Part shown: piece after piece, positions 9,827 to 19,695 of the stretch
Position numbering within the stretch: position 1 is the stretch's first letter
Layout of the letters: the number at the start of each line of letters is the position of its first letter
Source of the DNA: Arsenophonus sp052174475
GTDB lineage: Bacteria; Pseudomonadota; Gammaproteobacteria; Enterobacterales; Enterobacteriaceae
Length of the DNA stretch: 64,000 bases
Direction of reading: 5' to 3'
Assembly: GCA_052174475.1 (NCBI GenBank)
Contig: JBQMRO010000016.1
Coordinates: forward strand, 1-64,000
Notes under the pieces: generated by a model
Seen by the model: only the letters and a program-made list of their open reading frames with translations
The model's database searches: none
What the model was told of the DNA's origin: nothing
Translations under genes and position numbers: made by a program

Positions 9827-12681
9827 TTAGCCTTCATTATGAATTTCTAAATTTTTAATTTCATTATGTTCTTTTAACTGATTATTTTATATAGATAATC
9901 CAGATCGATGTCTTTAATGACATAAATCCATTAAAAATTGAACATTTAAAAATAGTAATATCAGGATTTTTCTACCTAACTGCAGCAATTAAATTATTTG
10001 CATCAATAAGTTGTAAATTTCATTTATTTAACGTACATAGGCAATCAATTCATTAGAATGACATATCAAATGCCATAAATATTTGGAAAACAAACCTCGG
10101 ATTATGCCTAAAAAAATAGATATTTTTATCTTCCCTTAAAGTTATTCTTATTTCTGATGTATAGAATTTTAAAGATAATGACGTACCTACAAATTGATTT
10201 GATAAATAATTTCAACAACAGAGAGATGATACGCAATGAAAAGCCTACACTAGAGATATCCATGAAACTAAATATTATAACCCCTTTAATTCCTTTCATG
10301 AACTTATCCATAATAGTGCCAGGTAGCTGATATGCATCGCTATTGAGACTTAGCTCAACTCTAAGCCATGATTGCCAACAATATGTTCAGCGCTGTTTTT
10401 GTAGACTACTTTTACCATAACCATTATCTGAACGGTTATTTACATCAGCAAACCATATAAGACAAGGTATTGACGATGTTAAAATTAAAATACCTGAACT
10501 CTAGAGATTACGTCAGCAACGGAATATACTTCTAAAGCTCTTTACTAACTTTTATTTAAATCATGTAAAATCGGCAAAAAGTTGCTACCATACCTATACC
10601 TGCGTAGCATCTCAAACTAGAGATTTCAGGAAGTCCTGGACGTTTTTCGATGAAAAGTATTTAGTCTCTTTGCTACAGTAAACCATCAGCAGACTAAAAC
10701 ACTGATGCCTTGAATAGCACAGACAATGCTGTCTGCATGATTTAAGTGATACGCGCTATGTTTATTTCTTGACCGATAGACATATACCGTTCTGTCAGGC
10801 AAAGTAATCGCCTTTGCCTGCTTCTCATTATCAGCAATCATAACGTACATAGACGTAAGGAATTGGTTGGAATTGAAGATACTATCAAAAATTAGAAACG
10901 AACTTGCCGAACTTCTTAATTGCCTGTAAGTGCGAATCTTAACCGTTTCTCTTAGATTTGTTACGATAGACCGAGTATTATTAGTTTTAAATGCAACGGC
11001 AAAGATATTCCAGAATGTGTAGCACTAAACACTGTTGGATACATAAAATAGGTAATACACTGCCTTCAGTGCCCAAAAGGCATCATATAATCAAAAGTTA
11101 AAGTTGAGTTGCGGGAAATCCTGACCAGCAGAGATTCACGATGCCGCCAAAAAAGCCTTTGATATTTGCTGGCAATGCTTCAATGTATCCTGCAGCGATG
11201 AAGAAGCTGAAGAAAGATCAAGAGGAGTTTGCGCTAGCATTTTATGCCTTCCAATTAGTGTTACTGGGCGTCAATAAGAGTTATAAATTCAGATTAAATT
11301 AGCTTTTATGACAATTAAGGCTACGAATCTGGATGCATAAAAGCTATGTAGTTTGAGAAAAAACAATTATTTCAATACTATTTAAGTTGCCCCGTCTATT
11401 TAAAAACTGGAACTAGCTAAGCGAATTTTAACCTACTGATTACTGGTAATAAATAACGTTTAATTTAAGGATGGAGAACAGATTCATGAAGCATCAGAGT
11501 GGTATGGGTAGCCTGACTACCCATACACTAATTTCCTAATAACTACTTGCTTCTTGTACTAACTTAACAATTTATTCAAAGAATGTTCTAGAAACAATAG
11601 AGTCATAAACTAATAAAATATTTTACCACAGAATTTGCACGATTGACATTTAACTTACAATGTATCGACTTACATCTCATGTCTGCTGCCAGGTATGATA
11701 AAAGTATGCACCAATGTAACAATTTTTATAAAACCTTGGCATAAAGCTTACCTAAAATCTAAGTTACTCTAGTGCCTGCTATAACAGTAATTTTCATTAA
11801 TAGGAAACCACACTATCATTATCTAAATCTTGCATTAGTTAAAATTTTAGCACCCAACGATTTTATCATGTCCAAAAACGTACCTTATTAACTAATATTT
11901 TATAAAAAAGAATTTGATCTTGTATAAATACACAAGATCAAATAGACAAGAAGTAAATTATAAATTTCTATATATTGATGGATAAAAATTATCCTTGTAT
12001 AGTAATATAAATCGCTTCATTAAGCGTAAGATCGCAACAAGAACTAAAAACCAAAGATATCTAAAGCGACACTTTCCGAAACAACCATGTACTAATTTAA
12101 CCTTTTTCTAATGTGCGGTTGCTAAACACCAGAAGTTAGATACAAAATTGATTACAAAACCCATAGTCAATAATCATTACAACACAACTGTAAGCCGTTA
12201 CGAACTTGGCTAGAAATCGTACCAATAACGGTAAATAGGTCATTTTAATGACAAGAAATGATCAAACTTATTGTCCTTACGAACAAGGACATTGAGAAAC
12301 TTCTTTTAAATTAGAAGAAGTATTTACATGACAATGAGGCGTTTAAATAACGTTTTTAATTCATCTGCATTGGTCAAATTACTATTTTATATTTCAAAGG
12401 TAATTAACATATAAAAAAGTTATACTCAGAAACCGCTGTAGCTACCAATGGTTAGACAACGAACATGGTAATTCCCATTTAGCCCTGCAAATGCAACTTA
12501 CGGCTAGCCAGGATACATATCTTTTACTAAATCATTTAATTTACGTGAGTGAAATTATTTATTTTCATCAATTGAAGCAATACCTTCTCAATATCTTACC
12601 ACGATATTAAGACACTTTTAGTTCATGTAAATTAATTAGATAAACTGATGTAAATACAGAAATACCGATAATACTAAATAT
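9827..12681 (-). pseudogene. purF: purF pseudogene (amidophosphoribosyltransferase), split by IS256
   Basis: The N-terminal two thirds lie at about 11541-12681 and the C-terminus at 9827-10094, with an IS256-family copy between. Readable pieces in order: GIASIDENK, KLNDLVKDM, NLTNADELKTLF, AYSCVVMIIDYGF, LNEAIYITIQG, NVNRA, then after the IS NEIYN and QLKEHNEIKNLEIHNEG at the stop. The start codon is now ATA (12679-12681), and the next codon, which should be the catalytic cysteine, is TTT. The first step of de novo purine synthesis is therefore lost, unless another copy exists elsewhere. The position right after cvpA is the E. coli order. Confidence 0.93.
10095..11540 (+). mobile_element. IS256-family element inserted in purF
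   Basis: Decayed transposase on the plus strand. Near 11200 it reads MKKLKKDQEEFALAFYAF-like, and near 11465-11500 (F)KDGEQIHEASEW, the C-terminal end of IS256-family transposases. The boundaries were placed where the purF reading on the opposite strand stops and resumes. No target duplication could be made out with confidence. Confidence 0.8.
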
Positions 12682-12695
12682 CTACCTTTTTATTA

Positions 12696-13202
12696 TTAAC
12701 CAAGGTAAGTGATACTTTTAGGTAAAAAACTTGATACATTTTTTAAATAATCAAAAAACCATCTAATGATATGACTAAATTGAGGAATTAATTCAGAACG
12801 TTTCCAATCTTCACTTTTTGGTAAGGATGTAAAAGTATCTAAAAAAAACAAAATTGCAGATACAATTAATGTACCGCGTAATACGCCAAAAAAGACGCCT
12901 AACACGCGATCAATACTTGATAATCCCACTCCTTCAACTAACGAACTAATCAAATAATTGACTATAGTACCCACAAGTAAAGTTGTAATAAATAAAATTA
13001 TAATTGCAATACTATTTCTAATCAGCATGTCATCGAAACGAGTAAGATAATAAGTCGCTAAATAAGGATAAAATTGGCTAGCAACAAAAAAAGCACATCC
13101 CCAAGTAATAAGTGATAAAGCTTCTCGTATAAAACCACGAATTAAACTAACCAAGGTAGAAAAAATAATAATAGCAATTATAGCATAATCAATCCAAACC
13201 AT
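12696..13202 (-). CDS. cvpA: CvpA, inner-membrane protein
   Basis: 168 residues (E. coli 162). CvpA is a small inner-membrane protein needed for colicin V production and for envelope and bile-salt tolerance in enterobacteria; its molecular activity is not settled. The sequence starts MVWIDYAIIAIIIFSTLVSL and has four hydrophobic segments (about residues 5-20, 29-48, 62-88 and 100-122). The conserved (I)DRVLGVFFG motif lies before the last one. In E. coli cvpA and purF form an operon, with PurR control. Here cvpA is intact while purF immediately downstream is dead, which suggests CvpA is kept for its envelope role. Confidence 0.93.
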   Translation of the reverse strand: MVWIDYAIIAIIIFSTLVSLIRGFIREALSLITWGCAFFVASQFYPYLATYYLTRFDDMLIRNSIAIIILFITTLLVGTIVNYLISSLVEGVGLSSIDRVLGVFFGVLRGTLIVSAILFFLDTFTSLPKSEDWKRSELIPQFSHIIRWFFDYLKNVSSFLPKSITYLG

Positions 13203-14152
13203 AATTTTGGTCCAAAAATTAAATTTTTTAGAATAGTCGAACGCATTTTAGCGAAAAAAATGTTTTTGTTAGTTACTTTATTAAAAAGTAACAATACATT
13301 TCATAAAAAAGATAAATCATAATCACCGCATGAATACTTAATATAACTATTTATTATCAATATGTTTTATTTGTTAATAAAACCTATTTAAAACTTTATA
13401 AGTATGTACTTGATCCTATTAATTAAGTTAAATCTTTTAACTCTAATAAACTAGACTACAATCTTTCTCTCTAAGCATTTATAGCAATAAAAATTTGAGT
13501 TAATTAATTATTTATTGATAATGATGGCTCGGTATAAATCTTAATTACAATACAAACGTAATCTAGTAAGAATTCTATTTTATTTTTTCTATATTTTCAA
13601 GTACGGCTACTATGAATAACATAAATCTACCTCTATGGTGCTTGAACTTTCTGATTTGACTTATTGATCTATTTTGACATTAACGCGGGGGGGGTTAAAC
13701 TTTAATGACGAAGTTTTATCATTCCTTGTTGAATGGATAGACTATTTACTGATTTGGCCTTTAAATTAGAAATGAGCTCAAAAATTATAGCTTCGGCAAG
13801 ACTTTTTGAGGAGATCCATCCTCCTTAGTTATTTAAGATTAATTGGTGAAACAGATTCAATCTAATATTCATTATTGGTTTTAGGTGACAAAAAGGTTAT
13901 TGTAAATTCAGTCTTATTATATTTTTATTTGTTAGCTATTAAGCTATTATATAAAGCATTGTTGCACAACTTTATTAATTGCAAGATGGCTACTGAAAGT
14001 ATATTTGAATCAAAAATATTATGATGAGAAGAGGTTTCATCGTTAGAAAACTACAACACCTAAAATCAAAGTCACTCTTCAGAGAAGCAAAAAAACCTAC
14101 CCTGCTTTAGCTAAGCATTTCTAAAAGAAAAAACGAGATGATGTTGAGCATC

Positions 14153-15015
14153 GACTATATTGGTAAAGGTTATTGGTAGAAATCCCTTCTGCTGTATGAA
14201 GGATTTTTGCGACAACAATTGTCATAAAAAAGCAAACAGTCATACAGATCAATGAACTCTTTTCTCACTTCCTACCAATATAAAACTGCATCTCATTAGC
14301 TGTAGCTTATTGACGACAATATGTCGGATGATGTCGATCCATTCATTGAAGCAACTCATTTCACTTTATCCTACCCATATTATTATAGCAAACATGTTTA
14401 TCCCCGCTGGGGCCATTTATTAATGTTAGAATGATATTGATATAAAATCTTCGATTGCAGGAAAATATTTAACAATTTTACTAGAAGTTTTATGGCAAAA
14501 CTAGATCAGAAAGATAAATGTTTAGTTATTTTCAATGTACGTTCAATACTCTGACTATACAGAAGTAAGCAAGACAAACAGGCATTGATTTAAAATAGCA
14601 TTTAAATGGCGTCGCTGCTCCTTGCTTTAGCAGCGAGCAGGTAATATAACTGCACTAAGCCCTATTGTTGAAGTTGACTAGATATTTTCTTGATCGTTCA
14701 TAAATAAAAAGTCCATCTTTTCCTCGTATGGAAGTAAATGGTATTAACCCTTTACCAGTGAGCGCAAAATTAGCTGCTATTGCTTAATAAGGCTAAATAT
14801 TTAGAGGAGTTATTGCTAAGGAATTCCATATTTAAAATATGAAGAGTTATATCAGCTGATTAAAAGGATAGCTAAATAGCTTCCATGTGGGTATGGGTAT
14901 GTTATTTACTAAATTATCTAGCCTGGAAAAGATTATATAAAACCATATCAATTGAAATACAAACCGTAGCTATAAATATGCTGTAAGCAGAGTAATAATT
15001 TTTCTCAACATAGCA
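14153..15015 (+). mobile_element. IS1595-family relic inside IS481
   Basis: Left end GACTATATTGGTAAAGGTTATTGG, right end near CTCAACATAGC. It is about 0.86 kb, shorter than the 1.02-kb copy at 3074, so part of the centre is deleted. The flanks TGAGCATC (14145-14152) and TGATTATT (15016-15023) align to the uninterrupted IS481 sequence TGATGATC, fitting a decayed 8-bp target duplication. Confidence 0.75.
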
Positions 15016-15494
15016 TGATTATTATCGCCATATCCCATCGTCTTCAACGAAACTGCTGCTCACTTAAAAGTCATAGTGCTTTTCTGTAAAAAACGTTTCT
15101 ATCCCTCTTGACGTTCTCCTGGAAGAGAAGAGCTACTGAACGAGAATTCCTGAACCCTCGTTGTATCTTGATCTGTTTTAGATCTTTGTTTACGTAGCCA
15201 CAGAGAGGAATTTGTATAAAATGAAACTGAAAGTATCAAAGTCGAAACCATAAAGTATTTAAAAGCTATGAACTTGATTATTTTTACGTAGATATAAATA
15301 TCTTCCACAAATGCCAAACGAAATTTCACAACGTTATCTTTTCGTATCTATAGATCACGCCCCCCTCGATTAATTTGTCTATCTTTACAAAGTCAAAGAC
15401 TGCGGTTAATGCTTGATGATTTTTGTCTGATCTTAAAGGAGATTCAATAACTATCCATCAGACACTTACAGACAAATAGCAAAAATTAAATTAT

Positions 15495-16880
15495 ACTGAT
15501 TTCTGGTGCATATAGTTTCGGAGATGGGTGGCGTATTCTGCTCATTGATTTCGTTAATGCTTTCAGTCATAAATAGATCATATATCATGAAAAATCTACC
15601 TTATACATATATCCGTGAACTAGATATCACCTTATCCTTTGCATGAACTCATCTGTAATTCTATTAGAAAGCTGATAGAAACCGATATTGAGACAAAGCT
15701 TGAAGTCATGGCTGCAACAAGACACTGAATGCTGCCTTGTTGATAGGCGTCTATGCCTTCGACCATAACAGTTATTTTCTACATCGAACTATACAGACTT
15801 GCATGTGGATGTTAAAATTAAGGTGCCTAAGGTTAAGGGAGAGGATCACAGAGAAACTGAATATATTGCTAAAATTCATTTCTATGCCCTTATCTGAAGC
15901 GTAAAAAGCGCAAAGAGTTGCTACCATGACATTTGTACCTACGAGGCAAATCCAGCGGAGATTTTTGCGAAGCTCTGAGCCGATTCTCGGTGAGAAGTGC
16001 ACGGTATCTATGCTGGTACCATTAACAGATTAAAATAGCGATTGCCTGAAGAGCGCAGGCAATGGTAGCTACCTCATTAAGCGATACAGGCTACATTTAT
16101 TTCTGAACGATGTTATATATCTTCTTCCTGCCAGTCAGTGTGATCCCCCCTTTTGCCTACTGCTTATTGTCGACGGCACTACATGGACGTAAGGAATTCG
16201 TTGCGGTCGAAGATGCTTATCAAGAGTTAAAAGGGAAGTTAGCATAAATTCTTAATGGCTAGTGATCGCGTTGATTAACCTATCCTTCCAGATTTACTAT
16301 GGAAGACGGTACTTGATTTTAAATGCAATAGCAAATATATTCCCCCTGAGCACGACTCAGTACCAATATTATTGAGTATAAAATAACTGATGTGCTGATT
16401 TCATTCTTAAAATGTATATAAACAAAAGTTAAGGTGAGTTTCTATAGGTCTGGCTAACAGAAAGCCCCAAATGCCCCTAAATAAAGTCTAATTTTTGTTG
16501 GTAAAGTTTTTAGTGAAGTACTATCCCTGCAGCAATAAAGAAGTTGGAGAAAGAGCGAGAAAAATAGCGTTAGCATCTATGGCTTTCTGTAAACACAGTG
16601 TGGTTTCAATAAGAATAAGGAATCCAATTGAATTGGATTTTACGACAGTTAGGTTATAAAACCGAAATACAAAAATTGTAGTTTTAAGAACAACAATTTT
16701 TTCAATGGTATTTAAGCTACTTCCATCTGCTCAGAAAAAAATTAAACCGGGAGTAAATCATTTACTTGCTGACCTTATGGCGGTAATTAACGTCTAATTT
16801 AAGGATGGAAAACAGATTTAGGAAGCATTATAGCAGAATATAGTCTGACCACCACACTATATATCAGATTTGCTAATAAT
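15495..16880 (+). mobile_element. IS256-family relic inside IS481
   Basis: Plus-strand copy with the same landmarks as 5735-7115 and 10095-11540, including MKKLEKEREK near 16540 and FKDGKQI near 16800. It splits the IS481 copy shortly before its TDNG..F region. Confidence 0.75.
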
Positions 16881-17341
16881 TACAAAGAATTTTCAAACCA
16901 CTGTTTTTGGTCTGTGAAAATATTCAACCGCTGGAAAACAGAAAACTACCTGTTTGTGTACAGGGTTGGTATAGAACACTGACTTAGCTCACTACTGTAT
17001 CCTTAAACTAATGGTATGATTGAGTAATTTAATTGGCGTATAGGAGATTGGCTGCAAAGTCAGCTCTTTAAATCTAGTGAATAGCTTAAAATTACTCTGC
17101 ATTAATATATTTGGCTATACAATCAGAAATTATCCTAATCAACATTGGGTACTAAAACTCCTTTACAATCTATGAAAGATTGGTTCAAAGTTAAATCTTA
17201 ATTATTTAAAAAAATCATATTATCTTCCAGGAAGATACAATTATTACCATCCAATAATATTGGTAATAATATAACACCAACTACAATAACAATGACCGTT
17301 TCTAGGAAACGGTTTCAACACTTACTGTCCACTTAGCTTGC

Positions 17342-18610
17342 TTATTTTATCTGTAGTTTCATAACCTCAGCGACAGTATGAAATGAACCACAAATTAGCA
17401 CAATATCCTGTTTGTTAGCATCAGCTATAATCTGCAACCAGGCATCTCTAACCGTAGCAAATTGGTATGGCGATTCAACGTACTGTGCTAATTGAGTTGC
17501 ATCAGCACCACGTATCTCACCACTTAAAGAAGCTAAATACCATTTATCAATTTGCGGAGCTAGAGAAGATAAAGTACTTTTTATATCTTTATTAGCTAAC
17601 ATAGCTATCAGAGCGTAAACTTTAGTGTTTTTCTGTCTAGGCAAGTGAGCTAGTCTGGCAGCTAAATAAGCTGCTGCATGTGGATTATGCGCAACATCTA
17701 AAATTACAAAAGGTTCCTTGCTGATAATTTGAAAACGGCCTGGTAATTTTGACTTCATTAATCCTTGCTGAATAGTTTGCAATGATATAGCCTGGCTAAT
17801 AGCATCAGCCTGCTTGATTAAACAATTAATAATTGCTAATGCAGTTGCAGCATTAGCTAATGGGACATTTGGCAAAGGTAATTGTTTAAAATCCTGATCC
17901 TCAGATTGCCAATGCCAATGATCATTTTGTAGTTCAAAGTGCCAATCTGCTTCGCAACGAAATAATTTTGCCTCAAGATTTTGAGCTACATCATTAACTG
18001 ACTTTGGCATATCTGGTTCACCTACAACTGCATAGCGACCTGAGCGAAAAATACCAGCTTTTTCGTAGCCAATTTGCTCACGATCAGAACCAAGCCAATC
18101 AATATGATCTAAAGCAATGCTAGTAATGGCAGCAATATCTGCATCGACTATATTGGTTGCATCTAATCGCCCACCCAAACCAACTTCTAAAATAACCACA
18201 TCAAGTTTAGCTTGTTTAAATAACTGTAAAGCAGCTAAGGTGCTATATTCAAAATAGGTCAACGTGGTTGCACCACGTTTAGATTCAATATTCGAAAAAA
18301 CTCGACAAAATTCTGCTTCAGGTAACATCTTACCTTGAATCCTAACACGCTCAGTATAACTCAACAGGTGAGGAGAACTATAAACACCGACTTTTAATCT
18401 GGCTTCAATTAAAATTGATTCTAATGTATGACAGGTAGTTCCTTTACCATTTGTTCCTGCGATAGTAACCACTTTCATAGCAGGAGATAAAAGATCTAGT
18501 TGTCTAGCAACTAAACCAACCCGCTCAAGCCCCATATCAATAATTCTTTTATGTTGAGCAGTTATATAAGTTAACCAGGTATCTATAGAGGAGCTTACAT
18601 CAGGTATCAT
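17342..18610 (-). CDS. folC: FolC, dihydrofolate synthase / folylpolyglutamate synthase
   Basis: About 422 residues from the ATG at 18608-18610, matching E. coli FolC (about 422). It makes dihydrofolate from dihydropteroate plus glutamate and adds further glutamates, using ATP. The Mur-ligase-like P-loop is VTIAGTNGKGTTCHTLES. Further motifs are SSPHLLSYTERVRI, (EV)GLGGRLDATN, SIALDHIDWLG and DVAHNPHAAAY. The frame is open to 18697, which would overlap accD by about 60 bp with a lysine-rich N-terminus not seen in relatives; I prefer the internal ATG, 25 bp after the accD stop. The accD-folC order is as in E. coli. A strong inverted repeat lies just after the stop, in the dedD remnant. Confidence 0.94.
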   Translation of the reverse strand: MIPDVSSSIDTWLTYITAQHKRIIDMGLERVGLVARQLDLLSPAMKVVTIAGTNGKGTTCHTLESILIEARLKVGVYSSPHLLSYTERVRIQGKMLPEAEFCRVFSNIESKRGATTLTYFEYSTLAALQLFKQAKLDVVILEVGLGGRLDATNIVDADIAAITSIALDHIDWLGSDREQIGYEKAGIFRSGRYAVVGEPDMPKSVNDVAQNLEAKLFRCEADWHFELQNDHWHWQSEDQDFKQLPLPNVPLANAATALAIINCLIKQADAISQAISLQTIQQGLMKSKLPGRFQIISKEPFVILDVAHNPHAAAYLAARLAHLPRQKNTKVYALIAMLANKDIKSTLSSLAPQIDKWYLASLSGEIRGADATQLAQYVESPYQFATVRDAWLQIIADANKQDIVLICGSFHTVAEVMKLQIK

Positions 18611-18635
18611 TAATGGTTTAGATATTTTCTTATTT

Positions 18636-19583
18636 TTAATCAAATTTGTTATCAATTTTTGATTTTTTATCATCTGTCGGCTCCAGATCATCGTCAACTA
18701 AGGTAACAACATCAATTTGACTTGCGTCTTGAACAGTTTGATGAGTTAGCATAGCCAGTATTTCGGCTAATTTATCTCGCATTTCAGGTCGTCTAACAAT
18801 CATATCAATCGCGCCTTTTTCAATTAAGAATTCACTGCGTTGAAAACCTGATGGTAATTTTTCACGTACAGTTTGCTCAATAACCCGTGGTCCAGCAAAA
18901 CCAATTAGTGCTTTAGGCTCAGCAACATTAATATCTCCTAGCATGGCTAAACTTGCTGATACACCACCCATTGTTGGGTCGGTAAGCACTGAGATATAAG
19001 GAAGCCCTCGTTCCTGAATTTTCACTAATGCCGCGCTGGTCTTTGCCATTTGCATTAACGACATCAATGCTTCTTGCATACGAGCACCACCGCTGGCAGA
19101 AAAACAAACTAACGGACAATTATTTTCTAGTGCTTGCTCAACTGCACACACAAAACGTGCACCAACAACCGAAGCCATTGAACCACCCATAAAAGCAAAT
19201 TCAAAAGCGGCTGCAATAACTGGCATACCTTTAAGCGTACCCTTCATCACGATTAAAGCATCTTTTTCATGTGTTGTTTTCTGTGCCGCTGATATGCGAT
19301 CTTTATATTTCTTTAAATCACGAAATTTTAAAATATCTTTAGGTTCTAATTCACTACCTAGTTCAACCATGGTTCCTTCATCGAGAAAAGAGGTTAGACG
19401 TTGACGAGCCGTAATACGCATATGATGATCACATTTTAGACATACAACTAAATTAGCTTCTAATTCAGGCCGATAAAGTACTTGCCTGCAGTTATCGCAT
19501 TTTGTCCAAACCCCTTCAGGAATACTCGATTTGCGGGTCTGGCTAATATTGCTTTTATTAAGAATCTTTTCAATCCAGCTCAT
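18636..19583 (-). CDS. accD: AccD, acetyl-CoA carboxylase carboxyltransferase beta subunit
   Basis: 315 residues (E. coli 304). With AccA it moves the carboxyl group from biotin to acetyl-CoA, giving malonyl-CoA, the first committed step of fatty acid synthesis. The N-terminus MSWIEKIL is followed by the zinc ribbon (C-x2-C at KCDNC and C-x2-C at CLKCDHH, residues about 28-52). The carboxylase core has FEFAFMGGSMASVVGARF, CFSASGGARMQEAL and TDPTMGGVSASLAMLGD. The tail is longer and charged. Its partner accA is not in the window. It acts in the same pathway as fabI at 37395. It appears intact, with a normal ATG start. Confidence 0.97.
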   Translation of the reverse strand: MSWIEKILNKSNISQTRKSSIPEGVWTKCDNCRQVLYRPELEANLVVCLKCDHHMRITARQRLTSFLDEGTMVELGSELEPKDILKFRDLKKYKDRISAAQKTTHEKDALIVMKGTLKGMPVIAAAFEFAFMGGSMASVVGARFVCAVEQALENNCPLVCFSASGGARMQEALMSLMQMAKTSAALVKIQERGLPYISVLTDPTMGGVSASLAMLGDINVAEPKALIGFAGPRVIEQTVREKLPSGFQRSEFLIEKGAIDMIVRRPEMRDKLAEILAMLTHQTVQDASQIDVVTLVDDDLEPTDDKKSKIDNKFD

Positions 19584-19695
19584 TAATAGACCTTTCTGTC
19601 TAAAATTACATTATCAGTCTTATCATTATATTAATTATTAAAGCATAACGCCAAAGCATAGTGGATAAAAACTGATCAAATCTGTTAATGACTAT

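Larger units (their letters stand above)
14010..17240 (+). mobile_element. IS481-family element inserted in dedD and itself interrupted twice
   Basis: Three collinear pieces of one IS481 copy: 14010-14152, 15016-15494 and 16881-17240. They are separated by an IS1595 copy and an IS256 copy. The last piece reads NGMIE.FNWR-like residues and, near 17150-17200, (T)PLQSMKDWFKVKS, typical of the IS481 C-terminus. The order of insertion is therefore IS481 into dedD first, then the other two into IS481. Confidence 0.82.
13385..17332 (-). pseudogene. dedD: dedD pseudogene (SPOR-domain division protein), split by a nested IS cluster
   Basis: The N-terminus lies at about 17241-17332. It starts GTG (17330-17332), then after an in-frame stop reads NRFLETVIVIVVGVILLPILL, the DedD cytoplasmic start and single transmembrane segment. 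The C-terminus lies at about 13385-14009, where the SPOR domain can be read in pieces ending in SSLLELKDLT.LIGSS. In between is an IS481-family element (14010-17240) that itself carries an IS1595 and an IS256. DedD binds peptidoglycan at the septum through its SPOR domain. The position between cvpA and folC is the E. coli order. The dead N-terminus begins only about 10 bp after the folC stop. Confidence 0.85.

Noticed and set aside
15772..16002. Minus-strand frame of 76 codons
   Set aside because: Antisense to the IS256-family relic at 15495-16880.
18928..19119. Small minus-strand frame inside accD
   Set aside because: Same strand as accD in another frame; the conserved accD sequence explains it.
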